From positions 1 to 10,721 of the forward strand of contig CALFEM010000564.1 of NCBI GenBank assembly GCA_937950105.1: a stretch of DNA of 10,721 bases, in the 5' to 3' direction. Origin of the DNA: an uncultured Alphaproteobacteria bacterium. GTDB lineage: Bacteria; Pseudomonadota; Alphaproteobacteria; Rhizobiales; Hyphomicrobiaceae. The translations under genes were made by a program, and so were the position numbers. The notes beneath the pieces are model-generated. The model worked only from the letters and a program-made list of their open reading frames with translations, was not told the origin of the DNA and ran no database searches. This document shows, one piece after another, positions 1 to 7,092 of this stretch (positions within the stretch are counted from its first letter, which is position 1; each line of letters opens with the position of its first letter).

Positions 1-47
1 ACGAGATGCCTAAGTGACTGGAGTTCAGACGTGTGCTCTTCCGATCT
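1..47. other. Illumina TruSeq adapter contamination (index GCCTAA / TTAGGC)
   Basis: These bases are library adapter, not genome. Positions 1-7 match the end of the P7 arm (ACGAGAT). Positions 8-13 are GCCTAA, the reverse complement of TruSeq index 3 (TTAGGC). Positions 14-47 match the multiplexing read-2 primer, starting GTGACTGGAG and ending CTCTTCCGATCT. On the minus strand this reads as genomic xerD followed by AGATCGGAAGAGC, which is typical adapter read-through. Genomic sequence begins at 48. Any reading frame crossing 47/48 is artificial. Confidence 0.98.
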
Positions 48-821
48 GTGCGGGCTGACGCGCGCGGGATCGAGCCCCGCCTCGTTGCACAAGTCCTTGA
101 GGTCTTGAGCAAAACTCTGCCGTGTCAGGTGCCCTTCGACACCATTCGAGGGGAACAACCATTTACTGGTGATGGCCGGCGACAGGCCCTCGCCACCGTC
201 CTCGCCGAGCGCGACCCAGGCGTCCAGTGCGGCGCGCGCCGGGGCGTTCAGCGGCACCAGCCGTTCGCGCCCGCCCTTGCCGCGGATCGTGAGCGCACGC
301 GGATCACCCTTCAGCACGCTGCGCGGCAGCGACACGAGCTCCGACACGCGCATGCCGGTAGCGTAGAGCAGCTCCATCAGGCAGTGCATGCGCATGGCGC
401 GCAGCCGCTCGCGGCCGCTGGTGCCGGCGATGCGGGCGCGCGCCGCCTCGATCAGCCGGTCGACCTCGGCGACGGACAGCGTGCGCGGCAGCGGGCGCCC
501 CTGCTTCGGACCGGAGAGACCGTGCGCGGCGTCATCATCGGCCAGCCCCTCGGCGGCCAGAAACTTTGTCAGCTGGCGCACGGCCGAGAGCTTGCGCGCG
601 CGTGACGACGGCGCGAGGCCGACTTCAGCGAGGCTGTGGAGGTAGCCTTGAATGTCCCTGGTCGAGACCTGCGCCAGCGGGCGGCCGCTGTGGGCCGCGT
701 GGAAAGCGGCGAACTCGTCGAGATCGCGCCGGTAGGCGGCAAGCGTGTTGGCGGCGGCACCGCGCTCGGCCGCCATCATTTCCAGGAAGTCGTCGAGCAG
801 CAGGCGGTCGTCGGGGGACAT
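48..821 (-). CDS. xerD: Tyrosine recombinase XerD, 3' part missing at contig end
   Basis: This is a site-specific tyrosine recombinase that acts with XerC at dif to resolve chromosome dimers in the cytoplasm. The start is ATG at 821, with GGAAG 6 bases upstream on the minus strand, and 258 codons remain. The N-terminal SAM-like core-binding domain covers roughly residues 1-95 (ANTLAAYRRDL, SSRARKLSAVRQL). The catalytic domain starts near 112 with LPRTLSVAEVDRL. Visible catalytic residues are R158 in YATGMRVSEL, K182 in RGKGGRERLVPL, and H258 in VSPH, the first His of the HxLRH box. The sequence stops at that His because the adapter begins there. The Arg of that box, the later His and the Tyr nucleophile are therefore off the contig. 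XerD is preferred over XerC because of the SPHVLRH-type context and the neighbouring aroK, but XerC is not fully excluded. The truncation is technical, not a pseudogene. Confidence 0.9.
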
Positions 822-909
822 GGCCTTCTTCCGGGTCTCTCGGCTGGCGCGTCAGATCTGAATACGCGACTCGCGAGGGGGCGGAACAGTCCGGCGCCCG
901 CTTCGGCGC

Positions 910-2880
910 TCAGCTCGAGGTGGCGCGCGGCCAGCTGCTGATGAGCGCTTCCAGCGCGAGGCGGCGGGCGTCCTTGTCGAGGGCGGCGCGGCGCAGCGCA
1001 CGGATCGCGTCACCGAGGGCGATCATGTGGGCGCGGTCGGCGCCATCCGGCCCGAGCGTCTGCATGGCGATTAGGACGGTGCGGCCAAACTCCTTCTTCG
1101 CCGCCGCCTGCTGGAGCTGGCTGAGCACTCCGGTCGCCGGCAGGTGGCCGGTCGCCGGCTGCGGCGTGCGGCTCGCCGCCTCCCATAGCGGAATCGGCAC
1201 CTGATAGTCGAGCGCGTCGAGGACCGTGGCGAGGCGGTGCAGCAGGTCGGACGAGAAGCGCCCCGACAGCGCCATGCGCTCGACGGCGGCGAGGCTGCCG
1301 CCACGCGCGTCCGGATAGGCGGGGTCGGCGATGTCGATCAGCGCGGCCCAGTGCGAAAGGCTGCCGCGCCCGCCCACGCCCGGCGCTCCGGAAGCGGTGG
1401 CCGCGTCGGCGGAGGCCGCGAAGTTCAGCCACGTGCGCGCCTTGGCGTAATCGCCTGCGGCGAGGTTCGCCTCGATCGCCGTTTCCGCGAACCAGCCGAT
1501 CTCCGGTGCGAGGCCGACGTCGTGCGTCAAACGCGCGACGAGCACGAGCGCCGGCATCTGCAACCCGGCGCGCTGGGCACTGTCGAGGAACGAGCGGATC
1601 AGCCGCACCTTCTTGAAGGGCGTCCGTTCGGCGCTCGCCACGACGTAGAGCGCGGCGCGACGCTCGGCGCTGTCGTTATTGCCCGTTTGTGACGCACCAT
1701 CGCTCATGGCACCGGCGCGGTACGCGTCGGCGAGCTGGTCGGGCGTGATGGCATTGACGCGTGCCGCCGCTTCCGCCGCCTGCAGGCGTAGCGTCGCGGC
1801 CGCGTCGCCGTCGCGGGCGATGGCGACCAGCAGGGCGGGCGAAGCCTGGGCGATGATCTCGGCGGGTGCCGGGGCGGCACCGCTCAATTCGAGAATCCGG
1901 TAATCGATCAGCGTCAGCCGCTGGCCCTTGGCGAGCTTGGGCGCGACCGGTTTGCCGCCGAGCGACACCTCGTCCAGTGCCGCGAGGCCGGGTGACGCCG
2001 AGATGCCCTCCTCGCGTGCCAGTTGCGCGAGCAGACCGGCAGCCGCAGCGTCACCCGCCGCCGCCGCGCAGTAGCCCGAGACCAGCACCGCTTCGCCGCG
2101 CAGCGATTTCGGGATGTCGGCGCGAATGTCGCCGAGCCGGCGGGCGCGGGCGCAACCGGCTTCGCGCCGCTTGAGGCCGATGTCGCTACGCGCGGCCAGC
2201 ATGGCGACCAGCGGGCTCTCGCCGCCGCTGGCATCCTTTTCCACCGCCACGGAAATGTCGTCGAGCAGGCCCGAGCGATACATCGCCTCGAGCCTGAGCG
2301 CCTCGAAGTGGCCGTCGGTCTTGCCGGTCGAGGGCGGGGCGACCGACGAGGTGATGAGGCGCCGCCACAGGACGTGCAGGGCGGGTGAGCGCGGCGGGAT
2401 CGTCAGGGACGCGATCAACTGCTCGACGGCTGCCGTATCCAGGCCCTGCCACAGCTCGTAGGGCAGCGACGAGCCGTCGCCCGCCATGACCGGGGTGAGG
2501 TCGACGCTCTCGACGGCGCGCGACTTGCGATCGAGCGGCAGTCCGCTGGCAGGGGCGGCTGCGGCCGTTCCGGCGGCGCTGGCCGGCGGGGCTTCGTGCT
2601 CGCCACGGCTGCTCCAGCCACTGGCGCCGCCGCGGCGTGATGCGGCCGATGGCTCGGCGCGCTGCGGCGCGGCGCTGGCACCCGCTGCGGATTGCTGGCG
2701 GTCCTGGTCGTAAGGGCTCCAGCGCGGTTCGGTCCGGTCCTGACTGAAGGCGGGGCCGGCGGCGGCGCACAACAGGCTTGCGGCAGTGGCGACGGTCGCG
2801 GCAAATGACGGCAAACGCGAGGTCCGGCACGGAGCGGTTGCGGCGATGTCGCGTTGGCGGACGCGCGGGCGTCGAGGCAT
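910..2880 (-). CDS. Exported protein of unknown function, 656 aa, Ala-rich and helical
   Basis: I do not recognise a named domain. The start ATG at 2880 has GGAG 5 bases upstream. The N-terminus looks like a Sec signal with a long basic n-region (residues 1-22), a hydrophobic stretch (about 26-42) and probable cleavage after AFS46. C38 does not fit a lipobox, because Leu precedes it. Residues 47-115 are low-complexity Ala/Ser/Pro/Gln/Arg, like a disordered linker. From about 120 to the end the protein is Ala/Leu-rich, with amphipathic helix-like segments such as LRLQAAEAAARV and AIEANLAAGDYAKARTWLNF. These suggest a TPR-like alpha-solenoid in the periplasm; that is inference. It lies 45 bases after the 48-aa membrane peptide and 88 bases before xerD on the same strand, so the three may be cotranscribed. 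A protein of this size next to xerD is, from memory, common in Hyphomicrobiales and annotated hypothetical. Confidence 0.85.
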   Translation of the reverse strand: MPRRPRVRQRDIAATAPCRTSRLPSFAATVATAASLLCAAAGPAFSQDRTEPRWSPYDQDRQQSAAGASAAPQRAEPSAASRRGGASGWSSRGEHEAPPASAAGTAAAAPASGLPLDRKSRAVESVDLTPVMAGDGSSLPYELWQGLDTAAVEQLIASLTIPPRSPALHVLWRRLITSSVAPPSTGKTDGHFEALRLEAMYRSGLLDDISVAVEKDASGGESPLVAMLAARSDIGLKRREAGCARARRLGDIRADIPKSLRGEAVLVSGYCAAAAGDAAAAGLLAQLAREEGISASPGLAALDEVSLGGKPVAPKLAKGQRLTLIDYRILELSGAAPAPAEIIAQASPALLVAIARDGDAAATLRLQAAEAAARVNAITPDQLADAYRAGAMSDGASQTGNNDSAERRAALYVVASAERTPFKKVRLIRSFLDSAQRAGLQMPALVLVARLTHDVGLAPEIGWFAETAIEANLAAGDYAKARTWLNFAASADAATASGAPGVGGRGSLSHWAALIDIADPAYPDARGGSLAAVERMALSGRFSSDLLHRLATVLDALDYQVPIPLWEAASRTPQPATGHLPATGVLSQLQQAAAKKEFGRTVLIAMQTLGPDGADRAHMIALGDAIRALRRAALDKDARRLALEALISSWPRATSS

Positions 2881-2925
2881 GGTGGCTCCGGCAATCGGCG
2901 GCGGCTGCTCGAGCGAGGTGGCGCG

Positions 2926-3072
2926 CTATTCGCGGCGGATCTTCACGCCCGGCACCGACTGCGTCACCTCTTTCTGCGGAGGCTCGAAGTAGACGGCCAG
3001 GACCCAGAGACCGCCGACGACACTTGCCGTCAGCAGACCAATCAGGAATAGGAATCGGAATAAGCTCGGCAT
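2926..3072 (-). CDS. Small single-pass membrane protein, 48 aa
   Basis: This short frame runs from ATG at 3072 to TAG at 2926-2928. It starts MPSLFRFLFLIGLL, has one hydrophobic segment (about residues 4-27, including TASVVGGLWVLAVY), then a polar tail containing FEPPQKEV and ending KIRRE. The F/Y-x-EP motif straight after the helix resembles a small protein I recall from the same position in other Hyphomicrobiales, where it is often labelled hypothetical or wrongly histidine kinase. The likely topology is N-in with a short periplasmic tail. It is probably the first gene of the minus-strand unit that includes the 656-aa exported protein. A purine-rich stretch (AGCGAGAA) precedes the start, but the Shine-Dalgarno match is weak. 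Function is unknown. Confidence 0.75.
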   Translation of the reverse strand: MPSLFRFLFLIGLLTASVVGGLWVLAVYFEPPQKEVTQSVPGVKIRRE

Positions 3073-3277
3073 TTCTCGCTTCACCACTCCCTGAGTGCTA
3101 TCTCTCGCCGGTTGTTGGCACGATTATGACCTGTTGCGAGCCAACCCGGAAAACACGAACTCGGCAGGACCGCTGCAATGACCTCGAAGACTACAATATC
3201 GTGCGCGTTACACGGGACGGCCTTCGCTGTCACCGTGAGAGGCGCGCCCTGTCGCAATGCGTCTTCGAGGGTCTGAC
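3073..3277. promoter_or_regulatory. Divergent intergenic region between the 48-aa gene and aroK
   Basis: The two units are transcribed outward from this 205-base gap, so promoters for both must lie in or near it. A TACAAT hexamer at 3192-3197 (plus strand) could be a -10 for aroK, but nothing like TTGACA sits 16-18 bases upstream. On the minus strand CATAAT (3128-3123) is a weak -10 candidate. No clear operator was seen. Confidence 0.4.
3267..3271 (+). promoter_or_regulatory. Shine-Dalgarno GAGGG deciding the aroK start
   Basis: GAGGG lies 6 bases before ATG 3278. The in-frame ATG at 3257 lies upstream of this site and has no comparable purine run, so 3278 is the better start. Confidence 0.7.
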
Positions 3278-3886
3278 ATGATTCGCTTCGGCCTGGGACG
3301 GCGGAAAAGCGGAGAGGCGCAGCGCATCGCGCAGATCAACGCGGGTCTTGCCGGCCGTTCCATCGTCATGGTCGGTCTGATGGGCTGCGGCAAGTCGGCG
3401 ATCGGCCGGCGTCTGGCGGCCAAGCTCGCGATTCCGTTCGTCGATGCCGACGAGGAGATCGAGCGCGCCGCCGGTCAGTCGATCTCGGACATTTTCGCGA
3501 CGCATGGCGAGGCGCATTTCCGTGAGGGAGAGCGCAAGGTGATCCAGCGGCTGCTGATGCAGGGGCCGCAGGTGCTGGCGACCGGCGGCGGCGCCTTCAT
3601 GAGCGCGGAGACGCGCGCCGCCGTGCGCGAGCGGGGGCTGTCGATCTGGCTGAAGGCGGAGCTTCCAGTGCTGATGCGCCGCGTCGGCAAGCGCAACACG
3701 CGACCGCTGCTCAAGACGGACGATCCGGAGGCGGTGATGCGTCGGCTGATGGCGGAACGCTATCCGGTCTATGCAGAGGCCGACCTGATCGTCGAGAGCC
3801 GCGACGTCGCGCACGAGGTGATCGTCGACGAGATCGTGGCGGCGATACTGGCGAGCGGCCTGCTGGCCGAGCCGCCAGCGGTCTGA
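3278..3886 (+). CDS. aroK: Shikimate kinase
   Basis: AroK phosphorylates shikimate at the 3-hydroxyl using ATP, a cytoplasmic step toward chorismate. The 202-aa protein shows the family motifs in order: Walker A GLMGCGKS (residues 33-40), the shikimate/Mg site VDADEEIE with D56 and D58, substrate-binding R82 in FREGERKVI, the GGG loop (103-105, ATGGGAF), and the lid arginine R142 in KRNTRPLL. A helix with RYPVYAEAD follows. It is longer than E. coli AroK because about 22 extra residues precede the Walker A region, which is usual in alphaproteobacteria. The start at 3278 is chosen by its Shine-Dalgarno site; an ATG at 3257 would add seven residues. aroB follows after 61 bases on the same strand, so the two consecutive-pathway genes are probably an operon. 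Confidence 0.96.
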   Translation: MIRFGLGRRKSGEAQRIAQINAGLAGRSIVMVGLMGCGKSAIGRRLAAKLAIPFVDADEEIERAAGQSISDIFATHGEAHFREGERKVIQRLLMQGPQVLATGGGAFMSAETRAAVRERGLSIWLKAELPVLMRRVGKRNTRPLLKTDDPEAVMRRLMAERYPVYAEADLIVESRDVAHEVIVDEIVAAILASGLLAEPPAV

Positions 3887-3947
3887 TAGGCGAGCGCGCG
3901 AGGCGATTGCCGCGTGCGGCGGCGCACTCGCGACATAGGGAGACGAG

Positions 3948-5096
3948 ATGCCGACGACCGTGAACGTACCGAGCGCGACCGCCCTGCGCACCGTGCCGGT
4001 GCCGCTCGGCGACCGCGCCTACGACGTGCTGATCGGACCGGGGCTCGTTCGCATGGCGGGCGCCATCGTCACGCGCAAGTTCGGCGACAAGGCGCGCTTC
4101 GGCATCGTTACCGACGAGAACGTCGCGCACTATCATCTCGCGGCCCTGGAGAAGAGCCTCGGTGACGGTGGCCGGCTGCGCGGTTCCGTGGTGCTGCCGG
4201 CGGGCGAAGCCACCAAGTGCTTCGCGCAACTGCAGCCCTTGTGCGAGCGCCTGCTCGAGATGGGGCTCGAGCGCGGCGATCTCGTGGTGGCGTTCGGTGG
4301 TGGCGTCATCGGTGATCTCGCCGGCTTCGCGGCGTCGATCCTGAGGCGCGGCGTGCGCTTCGTGCAGATCCCGACATCGCTGCTGGCGCAGGTCGACAGT
4401 TCGGTCGGCGGCAAGACCGGCATCAACACGCCGCAGGGCAAGAACCTGATCGGCACGTTCCATCAGCCGAGCCTCGTACTCGCCGACACCGACGTGCTGA
4501 CGACGCTGCCCGTGCGCGAGATGCGCGCCGGCTATGCCGAAGTCGCGAAATACGGCCTGCTCGGTGACGCGCGCTTCTTCGGCTGGCTCGAGAGCCATTG
4601 GCGCGGCGTGTTCGGCAACGACGTCGCGGCGCTGACCGAGGCGATCGAAACGAGCGTCACCGCCAAGGCCGACGTGGTCGTGCGCGACGAGCACGAGCAG
4701 GGCGATCGCGCGCTGCTCAACCTCGGCCACACCTTCGGGCACGCGCTCGAAGCCTGGACCGGCTACTCGGACCGCCTGTTGCACGGCGAGGGTGTCGCCA
4801 TCGGCATGTGTCTCGCGTTCCGCTTCTCCGAGGAACGCGGCCTCTGTCCGCCCGGCACCGCGGCGCGCGTCGCCGCCCACATCGCCGCCGTCGGTCTGCC
4901 GACACGCATCGGTGACATCAAGGGCGGCCGCGCCGATGCGGCGGAGCTGCTGCGTCTGATGGGCCAGGACAAGAAGGTGCGCGAAGGCCGGCTGACGTTC
5001 ATCCTGGCGCGCGGCATCGGCGAGGCTTTCGTCACGCGCGAGGTCGAGCCGGCCGACGTACTCGCCTTCCTCGAGCGCGAGATCGCGGGCGCTTGA
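3948..5096 (+). CDS. aroB: 3-dehydroquinate synthase
   Basis: AroB converts DAHP to 3-dehydroquinate, the second shikimate-pathway step, using NAD and a divalent metal (Zn or Co) in the cytoplasm. The 382-aa length is normal. The NAD-binding region shows AFGGGVIGDLAGFAAS (about 115-130), followed by IPTSLLAQVDSSVGGKTGIN (141-160). Metal ligands are all present: E198 in GYAEVAKYG, H261 in NLGHTFGHALE and H279 in LLHGEGVAIGM. The C-terminal QDKKVREGRLTFIL block (340-353) is also typical. The start ATG at 3948 is supported by AGGGAG at 3937-3942, 5 bases upstream. It follows aroK on the same strand. A 493-aa open frame on the opposite strand is a by-product of GC-rich codon bias, not a gene. Confidence 0.97.
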   Translation: MPTTVNVPSATALRTVPVPLGDRAYDVLIGPGLVRMAGAIVTRKFGDKARFGIVTDENVAHYHLAALEKSLGDGGRLRGSVVLPAGEATKCFAQLQPLCERLLEMGLERGDLVVAFGGGVIGDLAGFAASILRRGVRFVQIPTSLLAQVDSSVGGKTGINTPQGKNLIGTFHQPSLVLADTDVLTTLPVREMRAGYAEVAKYGLLGDARFFGWLESHWRGVFGNDVAALTEAIETSVTAKADVVVRDEHEQGDRALLNLGHTFGHALEAWTGYSDRLLHGEGVAIGMCLAFRFSEERGLCPPGTAARVAAHIAAVGLPTRIGDIKGGRADAAELLRLMGQDKKVREGRLTFILARGIGEAFVTREVEPADVLAFLEREIAGA

Positions 5097-5132
5097 TCCC
5101 GCCCCCGGCCGGGCAGAGGTCTTGCGAGGGTT

Positions 5133-5162
5133 TTGTACATCGGGGCCTTGCCGCACTATGCT
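5133..5162 (+). promoter_or_regulatory. Candidate sigma-70 promoter for the CNNM/CorC gene
   Basis: TTGTAC (5133-5138) and TATGCT (5157-5162) are separated by 18 bases, a reasonable housekeeping arrangement. Transcription would start near 5169, about 75 bases before the gene. The 146-base gap after aroB also favours a separate promoter. There is no T-run terminator between aroB and this site, so read-through is possible. Confidence 0.35.
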
Positions 5163-5222
5163 GCGCGTCCGGCGCGCCTCAGTATCGCGCATCCGTTGAC
5201 CGTGATTGAAGCCAACGACTTC

Positions 5223-5246
5223 ATGACATCCGATCGAGAGCCATGA
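5223..5246 (+). CDS. Possible 7-codon leader frame overlapping the next start (ATGA)
   Basis: ATG at 5223 opens a frame encoding MTSDREP. Its TGA stop (5244-5246) overlaps the ATG at 5243 in an ATGA arrangement, the geometry of translational coupling. Its own Shine-Dalgarno is weak (GAAG 11 bases upstream). The downstream gene's own site (GAGAG at 5236-5240) is very close to its ATG, so coupling could matter. It may equally be chance. Confidence 0.2.
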   Translation: MTSDREP

Positions 5247-6538
5247 CCGCCGAGATTCTCACGTTCGTCGTCGCGATCTTCATCCTCCTGCTCTTGTCCG
5301 CTCTATTCTCCGGCTCGGAGACAGCGCTGACCGCCGCGTCCAGAGCGCGCATGCATGCCCTGGAATCGGAAGGCAACGAGGCAGCGCGCCGGGTGAACCG
5401 TCTGCTCGAGCATCCGGAGCGCCTGATCAGCACGATCCTGCTCGGCAACAACATGGTGAACATCCTCGCGTCCGCGTTGAGCACGAGCCTGCTCATCAGC
5501 CTGTTCGGCGAGGTCGGCGTCGCCTATGCGACCGTGGTCATGACAGTACTGGTAGTGATCTTCTCGGAGGTGCTGCCGAAGACCTACGCCATCGCCTACG
5601 CCGACCGCATGGCGCTGGCGGTCGCCCCGATCATGAAGATCATGATCGCCGTGCTGCGTCCGGCGGTGTTCGTCATTCAGGCGATCGTTACTCTGCTGCT
5701 GAAGCTGACGCCGACGAGGATCGACGACGAAGCCAACATTCTCGCGGCGCACGAGGAAATTCGCGGCACCATCGAGCTGCAGACGAAGGAAGGCGCGGTC
5801 GCGCGCCATGATGCCCACATGCTCGGCGGCGTGCTCGATCTCGGCTCGCTGCGTGTCGACGACATCATGATCCATCGCACCAAGATGGAGACGCTCGATG
5901 CCGACGATCCGCCGGACAGGATCGTCGAGCAGATCCTGAAATCACAATACTCGCGCATTCCGATCTGGCGCGACGAGCCGGAAAACATCATCGCTGTCCT
6001 GCACACCAAGGACCTGCTGCGGCTGCTCAGCCAGGCGGACTGGAAGGTCGAGACGCTCGATGTGCTCGCGTTCGCCAAGAAGCCGTGGTTCGTGCCGGAC
6101 AGCACCAGCCTGAAGCACCAGCTCAACCAGTTCCTCAAGGAAAAGCAGCAGATGGCGCTGGTGGTCGACGAGTACGGAGAGGTCAAGGGCCTCATCACGC
6201 TCGAAGACATCCTCGAGGAGATCGTCGGCCAGATCTCCGACGAGCACGATGCGCACGAGACGCAGATCCGCCCGCAGGCCGACGGCACCGTCAACGTCGA
6301 TGGCACGGTGCCGATCCGCGACCTCAACCGGCACATGAACTGGAACCTGCCGGACGAGGAGGCGACCACGGTGGCCGGTCTCGTCATCCACGAGGCGCAG
6401 ACCATACCGGAGCCGGGACAGACCTTCTTCTTCCACGGCTACCGCTTCGAGGTGCTGCGCAAGAGGCGCGACAAGCTCACCGCGCTGCGCGTCAAGCCGG
6501 TCGGCGAAGGAGACGGCGCGGGGCGCGGCGCCACATAG
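5243..6538 (+). CDS. HlyC/CorC (CNNM) family membrane protein with CBS pair
   Basis: This is an inner-membrane protein of the hemolysin-C/CorC family. Members are linked to magnesium or cobalt transport or efflux, and the old hemolysin label is not meaningful here. The 431 aa are full length. The CNNM/DUF21 domain (about 1-190) has hydrophobic helices near 4-22, 61-89, 93-109 and 125-154, with family signatures SGSET (23-27), LGNN (67-70) and EVLPK (109-113). A CBS pair follows: about 205-265 (DDIMIHRTKM, YSRIPIWRD) and 275-332 (MALVVDEYGEVKGLITLEDI). The CorC/HlyC C-terminal domain spans about 343-420 (DGTVNVDGTVPIRDLN). The start at 5243 is forced, since an in-frame TGA lies at 5207-5209 with no other start between. 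Its position after aroB matches the order I recall from Hyphomicrobiales. The ion specificity cannot be read from sequence. Confidence 0.93.
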   Translation: MTAEILTFVVAIFILLLLSALFSGSETALTAASRARMHALESEGNEAARRVNRLLEHPERLISTILLGNNMVNILASALSTSLLISLFGEVGVAYATVVMTVLVVIFSEVLPKTYAIAYADRMALAVAPIMKIMIAVLRPAVFVIQAIVTLLLKLTPTRIDDEANILAAHEEIRGTIELQTKEGAVARHDAHMLGGVLDLGSLRVDDIMIHRTKMETLDADDPPDRIVEQILKSQYSRIPIWRDEPENIIAVLHTKDLLRLLSQADWKVETLDVLAFAKKPWFVPDSTSLKHQLNQFLKEKQQMALVVDEYGEVKGLITLEDILEEIVGQISDEHDAHETQIRPQADGTVNVDGTVPIRDLNRHMNWNLPDEEATTVAGLVIHEAQTIPEPGQTFFFHGYRFEVLRKRRDKLTALRVKPVGEGDGAGRGAT

Positions 6539-6596
6539 GGATTGATCCGACGGTCGCTGCGGACGTGGATGCGCGCGGAGCGCAAGCCGCTCACCA

Positions 6597-6616
6597 TTCA
6601 GGTGACATTCATGTCG
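6597..6616 (+). promoter_or_regulatory. Shared 20-bp motif, copy 1: TTCA-N7-TTCATGTCG
   Basis: TTCA occurs at 6597 and again at 6608 (11-bp period). The second TTCA lies inside GACATTCATGTC, a near-palindrome with 5-bp arms around TC. Thirteen consecutive bases (6604-6616) are identical to copy 2 at 7063-7075. CGT follows at 6620-6622, at the same offset as in copy 2. It lies 112 bases before the first cationic-peptide gene. An 11-bp direct repeat fits OmpR/PhoB-type response regulators; that assignment is inference. Confidence 0.5.
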
Positions 6617-6638
6617 AGCCGTGTTTGAACGCGCCGTG

Positions 6639-6656
6639 CCGGTCCGAGCGGACCGG
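6639..6656. repeat. Perfect 18-bp palindrome (8-bp arms, 2-base centre)
   Basis: CCGGTCCG (6639-6646) and CGGACCGG (6649-6656) are perfect inverted repeats around AG. The element lies between motif copy 1 and the first peptide gene, about 72 bases before its ATG. The tiny centre disfavours an RNA hairpin of normal loop size and is more like a dimeric protein site. No T-run follows, so it is not a terminator for the upstream membrane-protein gene. Confidence 0.45.
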
Positions 6657-6728
6657 GGGGCGGAATGCGCACAAGGTGGGGGCGCAGTCCGGTATCTCGT
6701 CGACCCTGCCGCATAGAGGAACTGACGT

Positions 6729-6920
6729 ATGAGCAAGCTGCTTCTTTCGGCCTTCGCCGCCGCCATGACCTTCGGTCTCGTCGCCACGTCGGCCGACGCC
6801 GCTCCGCGCCACCACGGCCACCATCACATGAAGAAGATGTGCAAGATGGACAAGGTCTGCCGCGGCTGGGGCAAGTACAAGCGCTGCAAGATCGTTCGCG
6901 TCTGCCGGCATCACCGCTGA
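6729..6920 (+). CDS. Exported cationic Cys/His-rich peptide, 63 aa (pair member 1)
   Basis: I recognise no named family. The peptide begins with a clear Sec signal (MSKLLLSAFAAAMTFGL, likely cleavage after SADA24), leaving about 39 residues. The mature part has a histidine cluster (H28, H29, H31-H33, plus H61, H62) and four cysteines, C38, C44, C53 and C59, spaced C-X5-C-X8-C-X5-C. It carries 13 Lys/Arg against one Asp, so it is strongly cationic. AGAGGA (6715-6720), 8 bases before ATG, is a good ribosome site. A strong terminator follows 40 bases after the stop, making this a single-gene unit. Cationic charge and paired cysteines fit an envelope-associated, antimicrobial-like or metal-binding peptide; none is proven. 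The cysteine pattern and upstream motif are shared with the next gene. Confidence 0.8.
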   Translation: MSKLLLSAFAAAMTFGLVATSADAAPRHHGHHHMKKMCKMDKVCRGWGKYKRCKIVRVCRHHR

Positions 6921-6960
6921 CGCGCCGCGCGCTCTCGGGTGATCGAGACGCGCTGAAACG

Positions 6961-7003
6961 AAGGTCCGCATCGGCGCCGCGCCGGTGCGGACCTTTTGCT
7001 TTT
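6961..7003 (+). terminator. Strong rho-independent terminator after peptide gene 1
   Basis: AAGGTCCGCATCGG (6961-6974) pairs with CCGGTGCGGACCTT (6982-6995) over 14 positions, one of them U-G, around a 7-base loop. The T-rich tail runs TTTTGCTTTT from 6994. It separates the two peptide genes into different transcripts. Confidence 0.9.
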
Positions 7004-7055
7004 ATCGGCGACGGCAAAGCAGGCGAGGTCGCTCCGGCAGCGATCGCGCGCGGGG

Positions 7056-7075
7056 TTCATCCGACATTCATGTCG
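7056..7075 (+). promoter_or_regulatory. Shared 20-bp motif, copy 2: TTCA-N7-TTCATGTCG
   Basis: TTCA at 7056 and 7067 repeat with an 11-bp period. CGACAT (7062-7067) and ATGTCG (7070-7075) form perfect 6-bp arms around TC. The block 7063-7075 is identical to copy 1, and CGT at 7079-7081 keeps the same offset. It lies 136 bases before the second peptide gene and downstream of the terminator that ends the first unit, so it is placed to act on the second promoter. Confidence 0.5.
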
Positions 7076-7092
7076 CTTCGTATCTTCTGGTG

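Noticed and set aside
33..605. Plus-strand frame starting in the adapter and running over xerD
   Set aside because: Its start lies in Illumina adapter and the rest is antisense to xerD.
48..821. xerD as a genuine truncated pseudogene
   Set aside because: The break coincides exactly with the adapter junction, and all catalytic residues up to that point are intact.
3711..5192. 493-aa open frame on the minus strand opposite aroB
   Set aside because: It lies entirely antisense to a clear aroB and the end of aroK, has Arg/His/Asp-rich composition typical of codon-bias shadows, and shows no domain.
6715..6725. GGAAC as an EcfG (general stress) -35 element
   Set aside because: It lies immediately before the ATG as part of the ribosome site AGAGGA, with no room for a -10.
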